Shown here: positions 24,433 to 32,113 of the stretch, in pieces | Layout: each line of letters opens with the position of its first letter | Position numbering within the stretch: position 1 is the stretch's first letter | Notes under the pieces: model-generated | The model's input: only the letters and a program-made list of their open reading frames with translations | Told to the model about the DNA's origin: nothing | Database searches by the model: none | Assembly: GCF_020687205.1 (NCBI RefSeq) | Contig: NZ_JAJEQE010000013.1 | Span: 1 to 64,000, forward strand | Length of the DNA: 64,000 nucleotides | DNA from: Hominisplanchenecus faecis | GTDB taxonomy: Bacteria; Bacillota; Clostridia; Lachnospirales; Lachnospiraceae | Direction: 5' to 3' | Translations under genes and position numbers: made by a program

Positions 24433-26166
24433 ATGGATTATAAAAAGGTCTATGAAGAGTGGCTCGCAAATCCATACTTTGACGAAGCTACAAAGGAAGA
24501 ACTGCGAGCAATTGAGGGAGACGAAAAAGAAATCAAAGAACGCTTTTATGCGGATCTGGAGTTTGGTACTGCCGGTTTAAGAGGTATCATCGGGGCAGGT
24601 ACAAACCGTATGAACGTTTACACTGTGCGTAAGGCTACACAGGGACTTGCAAACTATATCAAGTCAGTAGGAGCACAGGAAAAAGGCGTAGCGATCGCTT
24701 ACGATTCCAGACATATGTCACCGGAATTTGCAGATGAAGCAGCACTGTGCCTGGCTGCAAACGGCATCAAGGCTTATGTGTTTGAGTCACTGAGACCGAC
24801 TCCGGAGCTGTCCTTTGCTGTGCGTACACTGAAATGTACGGCAGGTATCAATGTCACAGCAAGTCATAATCCGCCGGAATACAATGGCTATAAAGTTTAC
24901 TGGGAGGACGGAGCACAGATCACACCGCCTCACGACACCGGTATCATGGCTGAAGTAAAAGCAGTTACCGACTATGCAAACGTAAAAACAATGGACAAAG
25001 ATGCAGCAGTAGCAGCGGGACTTTATGAAGTGATCGGTGCGAACATCGATGATCTGTATATTGAAGCACTGAAGAGCCAGGTGATCCACTGGGATTCCAT
25101 CCGGGAAGTCAGCAAAGATCTCAAGATCGTTTACACACCGCTGCACGGTACCGGCAATATCCCGGCAAGACGCGTCTTAAAAGAGCTTGGCTTTGAGCAT
25201 GTATATGTAGTAAAAGAGCAGGAACTGCCGGACGGCGATTTCCCGACGGTAAGTTATCCGAACCCGGAAGCAGAAGAAGCTTTCGAACTGGGACTGAAAC
25301 TTGCAAAAGAAGTCGATGCAGACCTGGTTCTGGCAACCGATCCGGACGCAGACCGTCTCGGTGTGCATGTCAAAGACAAAGATGGTGTATACCATACTCT
25401 GACCGGAAATATGTCCGGATGCCTGCTTGAAGAATACGAGCTGAGCCAGAGAAAGGCAGCAAACGGCAGCCTTCCGGAAGACGGAGCAGTAGTCAGCACG
25501 ATCGTTACTACAAACATGGCAGGAACGATCGCCAGATCCTACGGACTGCGTTTCATCGAAGTCCTGACCGGATTCAAATACATCGGACAGCAGATCCTTG
25601 GTTTTGAACAGAGTGGAAAAGGAACCTACCTCTTCGGATTCGAGGAGAGCTATGGCTGCCTGATCGGAACACATGCAAGAGACAAAGATGCGATCGTTGC
25701 AACGATGGCTCTGTGTGAAGCAGCAGCTTACTATAAGACACAGGGTAAGACACTGTGGGATGCCATGATCGATATGTACGAGAAATACGGCTACTACAAA
25801 GATGACATCCAGGCGATCACACTGAAAGGTATCGAAGGACTTCAGAAGATCCAGGAGATCATGGAGACCCTCAGAAATGAGACACCGTCCGAGATCGCAG
25901 GCTACAAAGTGCTTTCTGCAAGAGATTACAAGAAAGATACCATCAAAAACATGGAAAGCGGCGAAATGACAAAGACCGGTCTTCCGTCCTCAAATGTTCT
26001 GTATTATGATCTGAGTGATGATGCATGGCTGTGCGTAAGACCGTCCGGAACTGAGCCAAAAGTAAAATTCTATTATGGCGTAAAGGGCACATCCCTGGAA
26101 GATGCAGATGCAAAATCCGCAGCTCTTGGTAAACAGGTTGTAGCTATGATCCAGGAAATGCTGTAA
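24433..26166 (+). CDS. Phosphoglucomutase/phosphomannomutase
   Basis: This 577-residue alpha-D-phosphohexomutase interconverts hexose 1- and 6-phosphates, feeding glycogen and cell-wall or teichoic acid precursors. The four family motifs are in order: TASHNPPEYNGYK (phosphoserine loop), DPDADRLG (Mg2+ loop), GFEESYG (sugar-binding) and RPSGTEPKVKFYYG (phosphate-binding). Length and motifs match the PgcA group of Firmicutes. The gene follows GGAGG. mazG begins 2 bp after its stop, so the two form an operon. Confidence 0.95.
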   Translation: MDYKKVYEEWLANPYFDEATKEELRAIEGDEKEIKERFYADLEFGTAGLRGIIGAGTNRMNVYTVRKATQGLANYIKSVGAQEKGVAIAYDSRHMSPEFADEAALCLAANGIKAYVFESLRPTPELSFAVRTLKCTAGINVTASHNPPEYNGYKVYWEDGAQITPPHDTGIMAEVKAVTDYANVKTMDKDAAVAAGLYEVIGANIDDLYIEALKSQVIHWDSIREVSKDLKIVYTPLHGTGNIPARRVLKELGFEHVYVVKEQELPDGDFPTVSYPNPEAEEAFELGLKLAKEVDADLVLATDPDADRLGVHVKDKDGVYHTLTGNMSGCLLEEYELSQRKAANGSLPEDGAVVSTIVTTNMAGTIARSYGLRFIEVLTGFKYIGQQILGFEQSGKGTYLFGFEESYGCLIGTHARDKDAIVATMALCEAAAYYKTQGKTLWDAMIDMYEKYGYYKDDIQAITLKGIEGLQKIQEIMETLRNETPSEIAGYKVLSARDYKKDTIKNMESGEMTKTGLPSSNVLYYDLSDDAWLCVRPSGTEPKVKFYYGVKGTSLEDADAKSAALGKQVVAMIQEML

Positions 26167-26167
26167 A

Positions 26168-26677
26168 ATGGCAAAAACATATGATTTTGATGATTTCTGT
26201 CAGATCACGGAAATGCTGCGAAAGAAAGAGGGCGGCTGCCCGTGGGATCTTTCCCAGACGCATCAAAGCCTGAAGCCCTATATGCTATCAGAGACAGCTG
26301 AGGCAGTGGCGGCGATCGATCTTTATGAGCAGACAAAAGATGCGTCCAATCTCTGCGAGGAGCTTGGAGATATGCTCTTTCAGGTTGTGATACAGAGCCA
26401 GATCGCAGCAGAAGAAGGTCTTTTTACGATCAATGATGTCGTGCAGAGCATCAGCGAAAAAATGATCCGCCGTCATCCGCATGTTTTCGGAGAGGAGAGC
26501 TATAAGCTTTTAGGCGGACATGCTGACAGCTGGAAGGAAATCAAGCAGATCGAGAAGGCAGGTATGGCAGAAGATCAGAAAAAAGCTCAGGAAAGAGCAG
26601 TTTATCTGGCAACACAGCAGATCATAGAACATTTACAGAAATCCCTTGACAAATATGGGGATAACGATTATAAATAA
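26168..26677 (+). CDS. mazG: Nucleoside triphosphate pyrophosphohydrolase MazG
   Basis: This 169-residue all-alpha NTP pyrophosphatase removes aberrant nucleotides. It has GGCPWDLSQTHQSL at the N-terminus and metal-binding acidic residues in SETAEAVAAI and EELGDMLFQVV. It is a single MazG domain, shorter than the E. coli two-domain form (about 263). In Bacillus the equivalent protein (YabN) sits just ahead of yabO, and the same order is seen here (mazG, hup, rqcP). Confidence 0.93.
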   Translation: MAKTYDFDDFCQITEMLRKKEGGCPWDLSQTHQSLKPYMLSETAEAVAAIDLYEQTKDASNLCEELGDMLFQVVIQSQIAAEEGLFTINDVVQSISEKMIRRHPHVFGEESYKLLGGHADSWKEIKQIEKAGMAEDQKKAQERAVYLATQQIIEHLQKSLDKYGDNDYK

Positions 26678-26685
26678 ACATAGCC

Positions 26686-26740
26686 AACAAGGCTGTTGTG
26701 TTCCGGAAGCGATGAGCGGACGGGATGCCGCAGCCTTGTT
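26686..26740 (+). promoter_or_regulatory. Long-range stem in the hup leader
   Basis: AACAAGGCTG (26686-26695) is perfectly complementary to CAGCCTTGTT (26731-26740). It encloses 35 nt between mazG and hup, with no T-tract after it. A structured leader or processing site is more likely than a terminator. Confidence 0.4.
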
Positions 26741-26778
26741 CTCAGGAATCAAAACAGCAATTACAGGAGGAAAGGTCC

Positions 26779-27054
26779 ATGAATAAGACAGAATTAGTAG
26801 CAGCTATCGCTGAACAGACAGAATTATCCAAAAAAGATGCAGAAAAGGCACTGAAAGCTTTCACAGATATCGTTGCAGATGAACTGAAAAAAGGTGAAAA
26901 AGTACAGCTGGTAGGCTTTGGTACTTTTGAAGTATCCGAAAGAGCAGCAAGAGAAGGAAGAAATCCTCAGAGCGGCGAACCGATGACGATCGCAGCTTCC
27001 AAAGCTCCGAAATTCAAAGCAGGCAAAGCACTGAAAGATATGATCAACAACTAA
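26779..27054 (+). CDS. hup: HU-family DNA-binding protein
   Basis: This 91-residue nucleoid protein forms dimers that bend [28 protein letters not shown] gives the helical base, VGFGTFEV the beta saddle, and [17 protein letters not shown] the arm with its Pro tip; [13 protein letters not shown] closes it. The start at 26779 follows AGGAGG; an in-frame ATG at 26725 would add 18 residues not found in the family. A terminator follows at 27077. Confidence 0.97.
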   Translation: MNKTELVAAIAEQTELSKKDAEKALKAFTDIVADELKKGEKVQLVGFGTFEVSERAAREGRNPQSGEPMTIAASKAPKFKAGKALKDMINN

Positions 27055-27076
27055 TTCCTGTATTTGGAATCATCAG

Positions 27077-27108
27077 CTGTCGCGGAACATTTCTGCGGCA
27101 GTTTTTTT
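27077..27108 (+). terminator. Terminator of hup
   Basis: CTGTCGC pairs with GCGGCAG (one G-U) around a short loop, followed by TTTTTTT. It separates hup from the rqcP-yabP operon, although read-through would allow the ancestral operon order to be transcribed. Confidence 0.75.
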
Positions 27109-27133
27109 CTTATCAGCAAAAGGAGAAATGACT

Positions 27134-27373
27134 ATGAGACTGGATAAATTTTTAAAGGTTTCCAGACTGATCAAAAGACGTACCGTTGCGAATGAAGCCT
27201 GTGATGCCGGAAGAGTTCTGATCAACGGAAGAACGGCAAAAGCATCTGCGGCAGTCAAGGCAGGCGATGTGATCGAGATCCAGTTTGGAACAAAAGCCGT
27301 AAAAGTAGAAGTCCTGGATGTGCAGGAGACAGTCAAAAAGGACAATGCGGCAGAACTCTATAAATACCTGTAG
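27134..27373 (+). CDS. rqcP: RqcP/YabO-type S4-domain RNA-binding protein
   Basis: This 79-residue protein is almost only an S4 domain (MRLDKFLKVSRLIKRRTVANEACDAGRV...). In Bacillus the orthologue YabO was renamed RqcP because it binds obstructed 50S subunits and supports RqcH-driven alanine tailing. I choose the ATG at 27134 since GGAG is 3 bp from the alternative at 27128 but 9 bp from this one. It stands just before yabP, as in Bacillus. Confidence 0.9.
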   Translation: MRLDKFLKVSRLIKRRTVANEACDAGRVLINGRTAKASAAVKAGDVIEIQFGTKAVKVEVLDVQETVKKDNAAELYKYL

Positions 27374-27455
27374 CTTCCGGATGTGAGCTTTTTTACGCTG
27401 GCATAAACAAAAGCAGAGATTCATATACTTTTGCAAAGAGTGTATGGAGAATGGC

Positions 27456-27743
27456 ATGGACGAAAAACAGGCTCAGGGAACAGCACACAGGGTAATGATC
27501 CAGGGAAGGCACAGCGGCACCATCAGCGGGGTATCGGATGTGCTTTCTTTTGATTTAAATGAGATCGTACTCCAGACGACACAGGGGATGCTGATGATAC
27601 GCGGACAGGAGCTTCATATGAACCGGCTGACACTGGAAAAAGGCGAAGTGGATATCGAGGGAAAGATTGACAGCTTTGTTTATTCTGAACAGAAAGGCGA
27701 GAACGGAAAAGATACCTCCTTTCTTGGACGGCTGTTCCGGTAA
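27456..27743 (+). CDS. yabP: Sporulation protein YabP
   Basis: This protein of about 95 residues is of the YabP/YqfC family, needed during spore development in Bacillus. It carries the family core RVMIQGRHSGTISGVSDVLSFDLNEIVLQTTQG, broken here only for quoting as RVMIQGRHSG / ISGVSDVLSFD / EIVLQTTQG, and then LHMNRLTLEKGEVDIEG. ATG 27456 has GGAG 6 bp upstream; ATG 27444 is possible but badly spaced. Its stop overlaps the yabQ start (TAATG), so the two are coupled. Confidence 0.88.
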   Translation: MDEKQAQGTAHRVMIQGRHSGTISGVSDVLSFDLNEIVLQTTQGMLMIRGQELHMNRLTLEKGEVDIEGKIDSFVYSEQKGENGKDTSFLGRLFR

Positions 27744-28189
27744 TGCACACGGTGATCGCAGCAGAGGCCCTCTTTTTTGTGCTGGCCTTTGCAAAAGGAG
27801 CAGGTATCATGCTGGGTTACGATATCCTGCGTGCGTTTCGCAGAGGATTTCCGCACGGGGGCCGGCTTGTCGCAGCAGAAGACTTTTTTTACTGGGTGTT
27901 CGCCTGGATTTTTGTGTTTTTGATGTTCCGTGATCGGAATTATGGGCAGATCCGGGGGTATGTGCTGGCGGCACTGATTCTGGGGATGCTTTTATATATT
28001 TTGCTGCTCAGTCGGAGGATCCTTCTCGTATTTTCGACTTTTTTCGGCTTTCTTTCCCGCATGATTGCCGGTCTTTTCCGGCTGATTTTGATGCCTGCCG
28101 GAAAATCGGTCAAAAAATTGAGAAAAATGGTCAGGAAAGCATTGAAAAAGAAGATAAAACAGGTTAGAATGGTCATAGTCAAAAAGTAA
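27743..28189 (+). CDS. yabQ: Sporulation protein YabQ
   Basis: This 148-residue membrane protein has three to four hydrophobic segments: an N-terminal helix, then the family-typical GYDILRAFRR and DFFYWVFAWIFVF segments, and a third helix (AALILGMLLYILLL). The tail is very basic. YabQ is needed for spore cortex formation in Bacillus. It overlaps yabP by one base and precedes divIC by 22 bp. Confidence 0.88.
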   Translation: MHTVIAAEALFFVLAFAKGAGIMLGYDILRAFRRGFPHGGRLVAAEDFFYWVFAWIFVFLMFRDRNYGQIRGYVLAALILGMLLYILLLSRRILLVFSTFFGFLSRMIAGLFRLILMPAGKSVKKLRKMVRKALKKKIKQVRMVIVKK

Positions 28190-28211
28190 GTCAGAAAGTC
28201 GGGAAGGGTAT

Positions 28212-28526
28212 ATGAAAAAAAGAAAACAGACACGCAGAAGGAGAGATGCGGCACAGAGAAGAGGAAAGCTTGGCATCTCTACTGTGATTGTTGTGCTGAT
28301 TGCAGTATTTTTGCTGAGAGGCCATACAATGGATCAGAGAAATGCGGCATATGTCGAAGAGCTGGCACAGCTGCAGAACAAGATCGATGCAGAAGAAGCC
28401 CGCACGCAGGACATTGCTGATCTGGAAGCTTATATGCAGACAGATGAGTATGCGGAGCAGGTTGCCAAGGACAAGCTTGGTCTGGTCTATGAAGATGAGA
28501 TTATTTTTAAACCAGAAGAGAACTAA
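28212..28526 (+). CDS. divIC: Septum formation initiator DivIC/FtsB
   Basis: This 104-residue bitopic protein has a short basic cytoplasmic tail, one TM helix (STVIVVLIAVFLLRG), then an extracellular coiled coil (RNAAYVEELAQLQNKIDAEEA) and the conserved end EQVAKDKLGLVYEDEI. DivIC works with FtsL and DivIB in the divisome. Its position between yabQ and spoIIE is the same as in Bacillus. A candidate terminator (28536-28569) follows. Confidence 0.92.
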   Translation: MKKRKQTRRRRDAAQRRGKLGISTVIVVLIAVFLLRGHTMDQRNAAYVEELAQLQNKIDAEEARTQDIADLEAYMQTDEYAEQVAKDKLGLVYEDEIIFKPEEN

Positions 28527-28535
28527 AGAAAAAGG

Positions 28536-28569
28536 AGAAAGGCAGCGTGATAAGCTTCCTTTCTTTTTT
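28536..28569 (+). terminator. Candidate terminator after divIC
   Basis: AGAAAGG (28536-28542) pairs with CCTTTCT (28558-28564), followed by TTTTT. It would isolate spoIIE behind its own promoter. Confidence 0.5.
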
Positions 28570-28633
28570 GTCGAAAACTTTTTTTGGAGGCGTACCGCCT
28601 TTGACAAAATTTTCCGGAGCCATTCGCTATACT
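28569..28633 (+). promoter_or_regulatory. Spo0A-type promoter of spoIIE
   Basis: A perfect 0A box TGTCGAA (28569-28575) lies upstream of TTGACA (28601-28606) and TATACT (28628-28633). The spacer is 21 bp, not 17. Bacillus spoIIE and spoIIG promoters are known for the same near-consensus hexamers with 21-22 bp spacing, usable only with Spo0A~P. A second near-box TGACAAA overlaps the -35. Confidence 0.7.
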
Positions 28634-28677
28634 GAATCCGTTAAAGCAGCGTGGAAAAGGCTGTGTGAGGAGGCAGT

Positions 28678-30162
28678 ATGGGGGATTTTATCATTATTAC
28701 ACTGATGGTCAGCAGCTTCTGGCTTTTGTGGGAGATCATCCGTGTGGTCAGTATGGAGTGGCTGAACCGGGATGAGATCACATTGCCGGCGGGCGAGCTT
28801 GGGAGAAGCGAGCTGCTGCGTTGTGCAGATTCTTTCGAACAGCTTTCCGGGATGTTTCAAGGCATGGTTACCAAAAAGGAGGAACTTTCCGGGCAGGATA
28901 TGGATGAGGTGCTCTTTCGGGTGCAGACGAGCGTTTGCCGCAGCTGTTCGGCCGCAGCACAGTGCTGGGACTATGGAAGTGAAACGGGGATCTGCAGATT
29001 CAACCGGATCGCAGAGAGCATTATCCAGGGGAAAGAGCTGAACAATGGCAGAAAAGAGGCACTTCAGAAACAATGTCTGCACGGAGACTTCTTTTTCGAA
29101 GCGGTGGCAGATCAGATTGAAAAAGCGAGAATGGATATGCTGTGGCACAATCGCCTGATGGAGAGCAGAAGCGCGGCGGCGGACCAGCTCCATGAGACGG
29201 CGTGCATCATACGGAAGGCGGCGGGGCATATCTGCGATGTCAGACGCATAGACGGGAGTATCCGCCAGCAGGCAGACATCCGCCTGCGGATGCACGGGAT
29301 GATCCTCAAGGATATCTGGTGTATCCGGCAGCCAAGAAATATACAGCTCTATGTGACACTCCGCACGGCAAAGAAGGGCAGATGCATCCGCACAAAAGAA
29401 GTGGCAGGACTTCTGTCGGCAGCGTTCGGGACGAGGCTGATGCCGGATGAACAGGGGAAAACCGTAGTAAATTATGAGTACAGTACCATTTTATTTTCCA
29501 CGGAACCACAGTATTACATGACCGGCGGTGTGGCGAGGATCGCCAGGGATGGAGAAGTGATCTCCGGTGACAATTTTTCCCTGTTTTCCGGGACAAACGG
29601 TCAGATGATCCTCAGCATTTCAGACGGGATGGGTTCCGGGCTTGCGGCATACAAAGAAAGCGAGACAGTGATCGATCTGCTGGAGCAGTTTCTTGGCAGC
29701 GGTTTTGACAAAGAGACGGCGATTCGCCTGATCCACAGTTCGATGCTCTTGCAGACAGAAGGGCAGAGTTCGGCGACGGTGGATCTGTGCATGGCAGATC
29801 TTTACACCGGAGACTGTGAATTCTTAAAAATCGGTGCTTCAACGACCTTTCTGAAACGGAAGCACTGGGTGGAGACGATCACGTCGACCAGTATGCCGAT
29901 GGGGATCCTTCAGGATGTGGATTATGAGTGCACCAGAAAGCGGCTCGAAGAGGGCGATTATATCGTCATGGTGTCCGATGGCGTGATGGATGCCCTGCCG
30001 CAGATGGATGCGGAGGAGATGATCAAAGATTATCTTCTGCAAAGTGAAACGGAAAATGCAAAAGAACTTGCCAGATCCCTGCTGAACTATGTATTACAGT
30101 CGGACAGGCAGCAGGCAAGAGATGATATGACCGTTCTGGTGGGCGGTATGAGAAGAAGATAG
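28678..30162 (+). CDS. spoIIE: SpoIIE-like stage II sporulation phosphatase, reduced membrane domain
   Basis: This 494-residue PP2C-type phosphatase would dephosphorylate SpoIIAA and so activate sigma-F in the forespore. One N-terminal TM (IIITLMVSSFWLLWEII) replaces the ten-TM domain of the roughly 820-residue Bacillus protein. A central region with the Cys cluster CRSCSAAAQCW follows, as in SpoIIE region II. The PP2C domain has SISDGMGSGLAAYKES, SSATVDLCMADL, GASTTF and VMVSDGVMDALP with the metal-binding Asp residues. The start follows GAGGAGG. Its place between divIC and tilS is conserved, and it has a Spo0A-type promoter. Confidence 0.9.
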   Translation: MGDFIIITLMVSSFWLLWEIIRVVSMEWLNRDEITLPAGELGRSELLRCADSFEQLSGMFQGMVTKKEELSGQDMDEVLFRVQTSVCRSCSAAAQCWDYGSETGICRFNRIAESIIQGKELNNGRKEALQKQCLHGDFFFEAVADQIEKARMDMLWHNRLMESRSAAADQLHETACIIRKAAGHICDVRRIDGSIRQQADIRLRMHGMILKDIWCIRQPRNIQLYVTLRTAKKGRCIRTKEVAGLLSAAFGTRLMPDEQGKTVVNYEYSTILFSTEPQYYMTGGVARIARDGEVISGDNFSLFSGTNGQMILSISDGMGSGLAAYKESETVIDLLEQFLGSGFDKETAIRLIHSSMLLQTEGQSSATVDLCMADLYTGDCEFLKIGASTTFLKRKHWVETITSTSMPMGILQDVDYECTRKRLEEGDYIVMVSDGVMDALPQMDAEEMIKDYLLQSETENAKELARSLLNYVLQSDRQQARDDMTVLVGGMRRR

Positions 30163-30171
30163 AGAGAACAT

Positions 30172-31575
30172 ATGAGACAGGTACAAAATTTTATCAGAGA
30201 ACAGAAGATGATCATGCCGGGAGATTTTGTCATTGCCGGAGTTTCGGGGGGAGCAGATTCTGTCTGCCTTTTCTTTGAACTGCTTGCATATCAGAAAGAG
30301 ATCCCGTTTTCCATGGAAGTTGTGCACATCGAACATGGAATCCGTGGACAGGACAGCCTTGCAGATGCGAACTATGTGGAAAACCTCTGCAAGGAATATG
30401 GTGTACCGTTTCACCTGGTTTCCTGTGATATTAAAAAGATGGCACAGGAAAGCAGCCTGACGGTCGAGGAGGCAGGGCGGAAAGCCCGCTATCAGGCCTT
30501 TGAGCAGGCGGCAAAAAAGAGCGGCAGGTCAAACTGCAAGATTGCCGTTGCCCATAATCTGGATGACCAGGCAGAGACGATCCTGATGAATCTCGCAAGG
30601 GGAAGCGGTCTTCGAGGACTTGGCGGGATCCGTCCGGTGCGTGAAAACATTATCCGCCCGCTTTTAAATACCAGAAGAAGCGAGATCGAGGCGGCACTTC
30701 GGGGGCGTCAGATCACATGGCGGACGGATGAGACGAACCGTCAGACTGAGTACACGAGAAACAGGATCCGCTTGGAGATCCTGCCGCTGCTTGCACAGGG
30801 CGTGAACGGACAGGCAGCGAGCCATATCGCACAGGCAGGGCTGCGGCTTCAGGAGGCAGAGGATTATATCCAGAGCCAGGTGCAGAAACTTGCAGAGCGT
30901 TACGTACATTATGAGGAAAAAGCGGAGCCAGAAGTATTTCTTGAGCGAGAAGGATTCTGCCGTCAGGAGCATCTGATGCAGGAATATCTGATAAGGTTCT
31001 GTCTGGAAAAAATGATCGCCGGTCAGAAAGATGTCAGCCGCCGGCATATCGGGGCACTTCTGGAGCTTGCAGCCGGTCAGAATGGAAAATCATTAAATCT
31101 TCCGGGCGGCATACGTGCCGTAAATAAAAATGAATTTCTTGTTTTTGAGAAAAACAGATCAATAAGAAAAAAGGGAAATGAAGCTGCAAAGTGCAGGGGA
31201 GAAAATTTGCAGATCCCGGGTGTGACAGGGTGGAGAGATCTTCGTATTACAGCCGATGTTTTTTCTTATGAAAAGCAAATAATTCCGCAAAAGAAGTGTA
31301 CAAAATGGTTTGATTATGATACCATAAACCATAGACTGGAGATTCGTACGCGTCAGGCGGGCGATACTCTCAGTGTGCATGCAGAAGGCGGGACAAAGCC
31401 TCTGAAAAGGTATATGATCGATGAGAAGATCCTGCGAGAGAGACGGGATGAGATACCGCTCATTGCGGACGGCTCCCATATTCTTTGGGTGGTCGGATAC
31501 CGGATCAGTGAGGCATACAAGGTAACAGAACGTACAAAAAGGATTCTGCAAATACAAATAGATAAGGAGAACTAA
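30172..31575 (+). CDS. tilS: tRNA(Ile)-lysidine synthase
   Basis: This 467-residue enzyme uses ATP and lysine to convert C34 of tRNA-Ile(CAU) to lysidine, making it read AUA. The N-type PP-loop is GVSGGADSVCLFF (SGGxDS near residue 24). The core also has HIEHGIRG, VAHNLDDQAETILMNL and RGSGLRGLGGI. The C-terminal part carries KRYMIDEKILRERRDEIPLI, typical of TilS. It follows spoIIE by 9 bp and precedes hpt by 1 bp. Confidence 0.95.
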   Translation: MRQVQNFIREQKMIMPGDFVIAGVSGGADSVCLFFELLAYQKEIPFSMEVVHIEHGIRGQDSLADANYVENLCKEYGVPFHLVSCDIKKMAQESSLTVEEAGRKARYQAFEQAAKKSGRSNCKIAVAHNLDDQAETILMNLARGSGLRGLGGIRPVRENIIRPLLNTRRSEIEAALRGRQITWRTDETNRQTEYTRNRIRLEILPLLAQGVNGQAASHIAQAGLRLQEAEDYIQSQVQKLAERYVHYEEKAEPEVFLEREGFCRQEHLMQEYLIRFCLEKMIAGQKDVSRRHIGALLELAAGQNGKSLNLPGGIRAVNKNEFLVFEKNRSIRKKGNEAAKCRGENLQIPGVTGWRDLRITADVFSYEKQIIPQKKCTKWFDYDTINHRLEIRTRQAGDTLSVHAEGGTKPLKRYMIDEKILRERRDEIPLIADGSHILWVVGYRISEAYKVTERTKRILQIQIDKEN

Positions 31576-31576
31576 A

Positions 31577-32098
31577 ATGGAAGATAAGATTCGTGTACTG
31601 TTGACAGAAGAAGAAGTAAATGAAAAAATCAAAAAAATCGGTGAGCAGGTCAGCAAAGATTATGCCGGCAAGTCCGTTCATATGATCTGCGTGCTCAAAG
31701 GCGGCGTATTTTTTACCTGTGAACTGGCAAAGAGAATCACCGTTCCGGTATCTCTCGATTTTATGTCCGTGAGCAGCTACGGTTCGGAGACAAAATCAAG
31801 TGGTATCGTAAAGATCATCAAAGACCTGGATGAGCCGCTGGAAGGAAAAGATGTCCTGATCGTAGAAGATATCATTGATTCCGGACGTACCTTAAGTTAT
31901 CTGATCGAGATCCTGAAGAAAAGAAACCCGGCAAGCATCCGTCTGTGCACGCTTCTGGACAAACCGGAACGCAGAGTGACAGATGTAAAGGTAGATTATG
32001 TTGGTTTCAACATTCCGGATGAATTTGTTGTAGGATATGGTCTGGATTATGCCCAGAAATACCGCAACCTTCCGTTCATCGGAGTGGTAGAGCAGTAG
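31577..32098 (+). CDS. hpt: Hypoxanthine phosphoribosyltransferase
   Basis: This 173-residue purine-salvage enzyme makes IMP or GMP from hypoxanthine or guanine and PRPP. The PRPP-binding motif VLIVEDIIDSGRTL is intact. MICVLKGGVFF and SLDFMSVSSYG form the active-site loops, and PDEFVVGYGLDYAQKYRNLP the C-terminal end. tilS-hpt-ftsH is one of the most conserved trios in Firmicutes. Confidence 0.96.
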   Translation: MEDKIRVLLTEEEVNEKIKKIGEQVSKDYAGKSVHMICVLKGGVFFTCELAKRITVPVSLDFMSVSSYGSETKSSGIVKIIKDLDEPLEGKDVLIVEDIIDSGRTLSYLIEILKKRNPASIRLCTLLDKPERRVTDVKVDYVGFNIPDEFVVGYGLDYAQKYRNLPFIGVVEQ

Positions 32099-32113
32099 AA
32101 AGGGGAACCCGAA

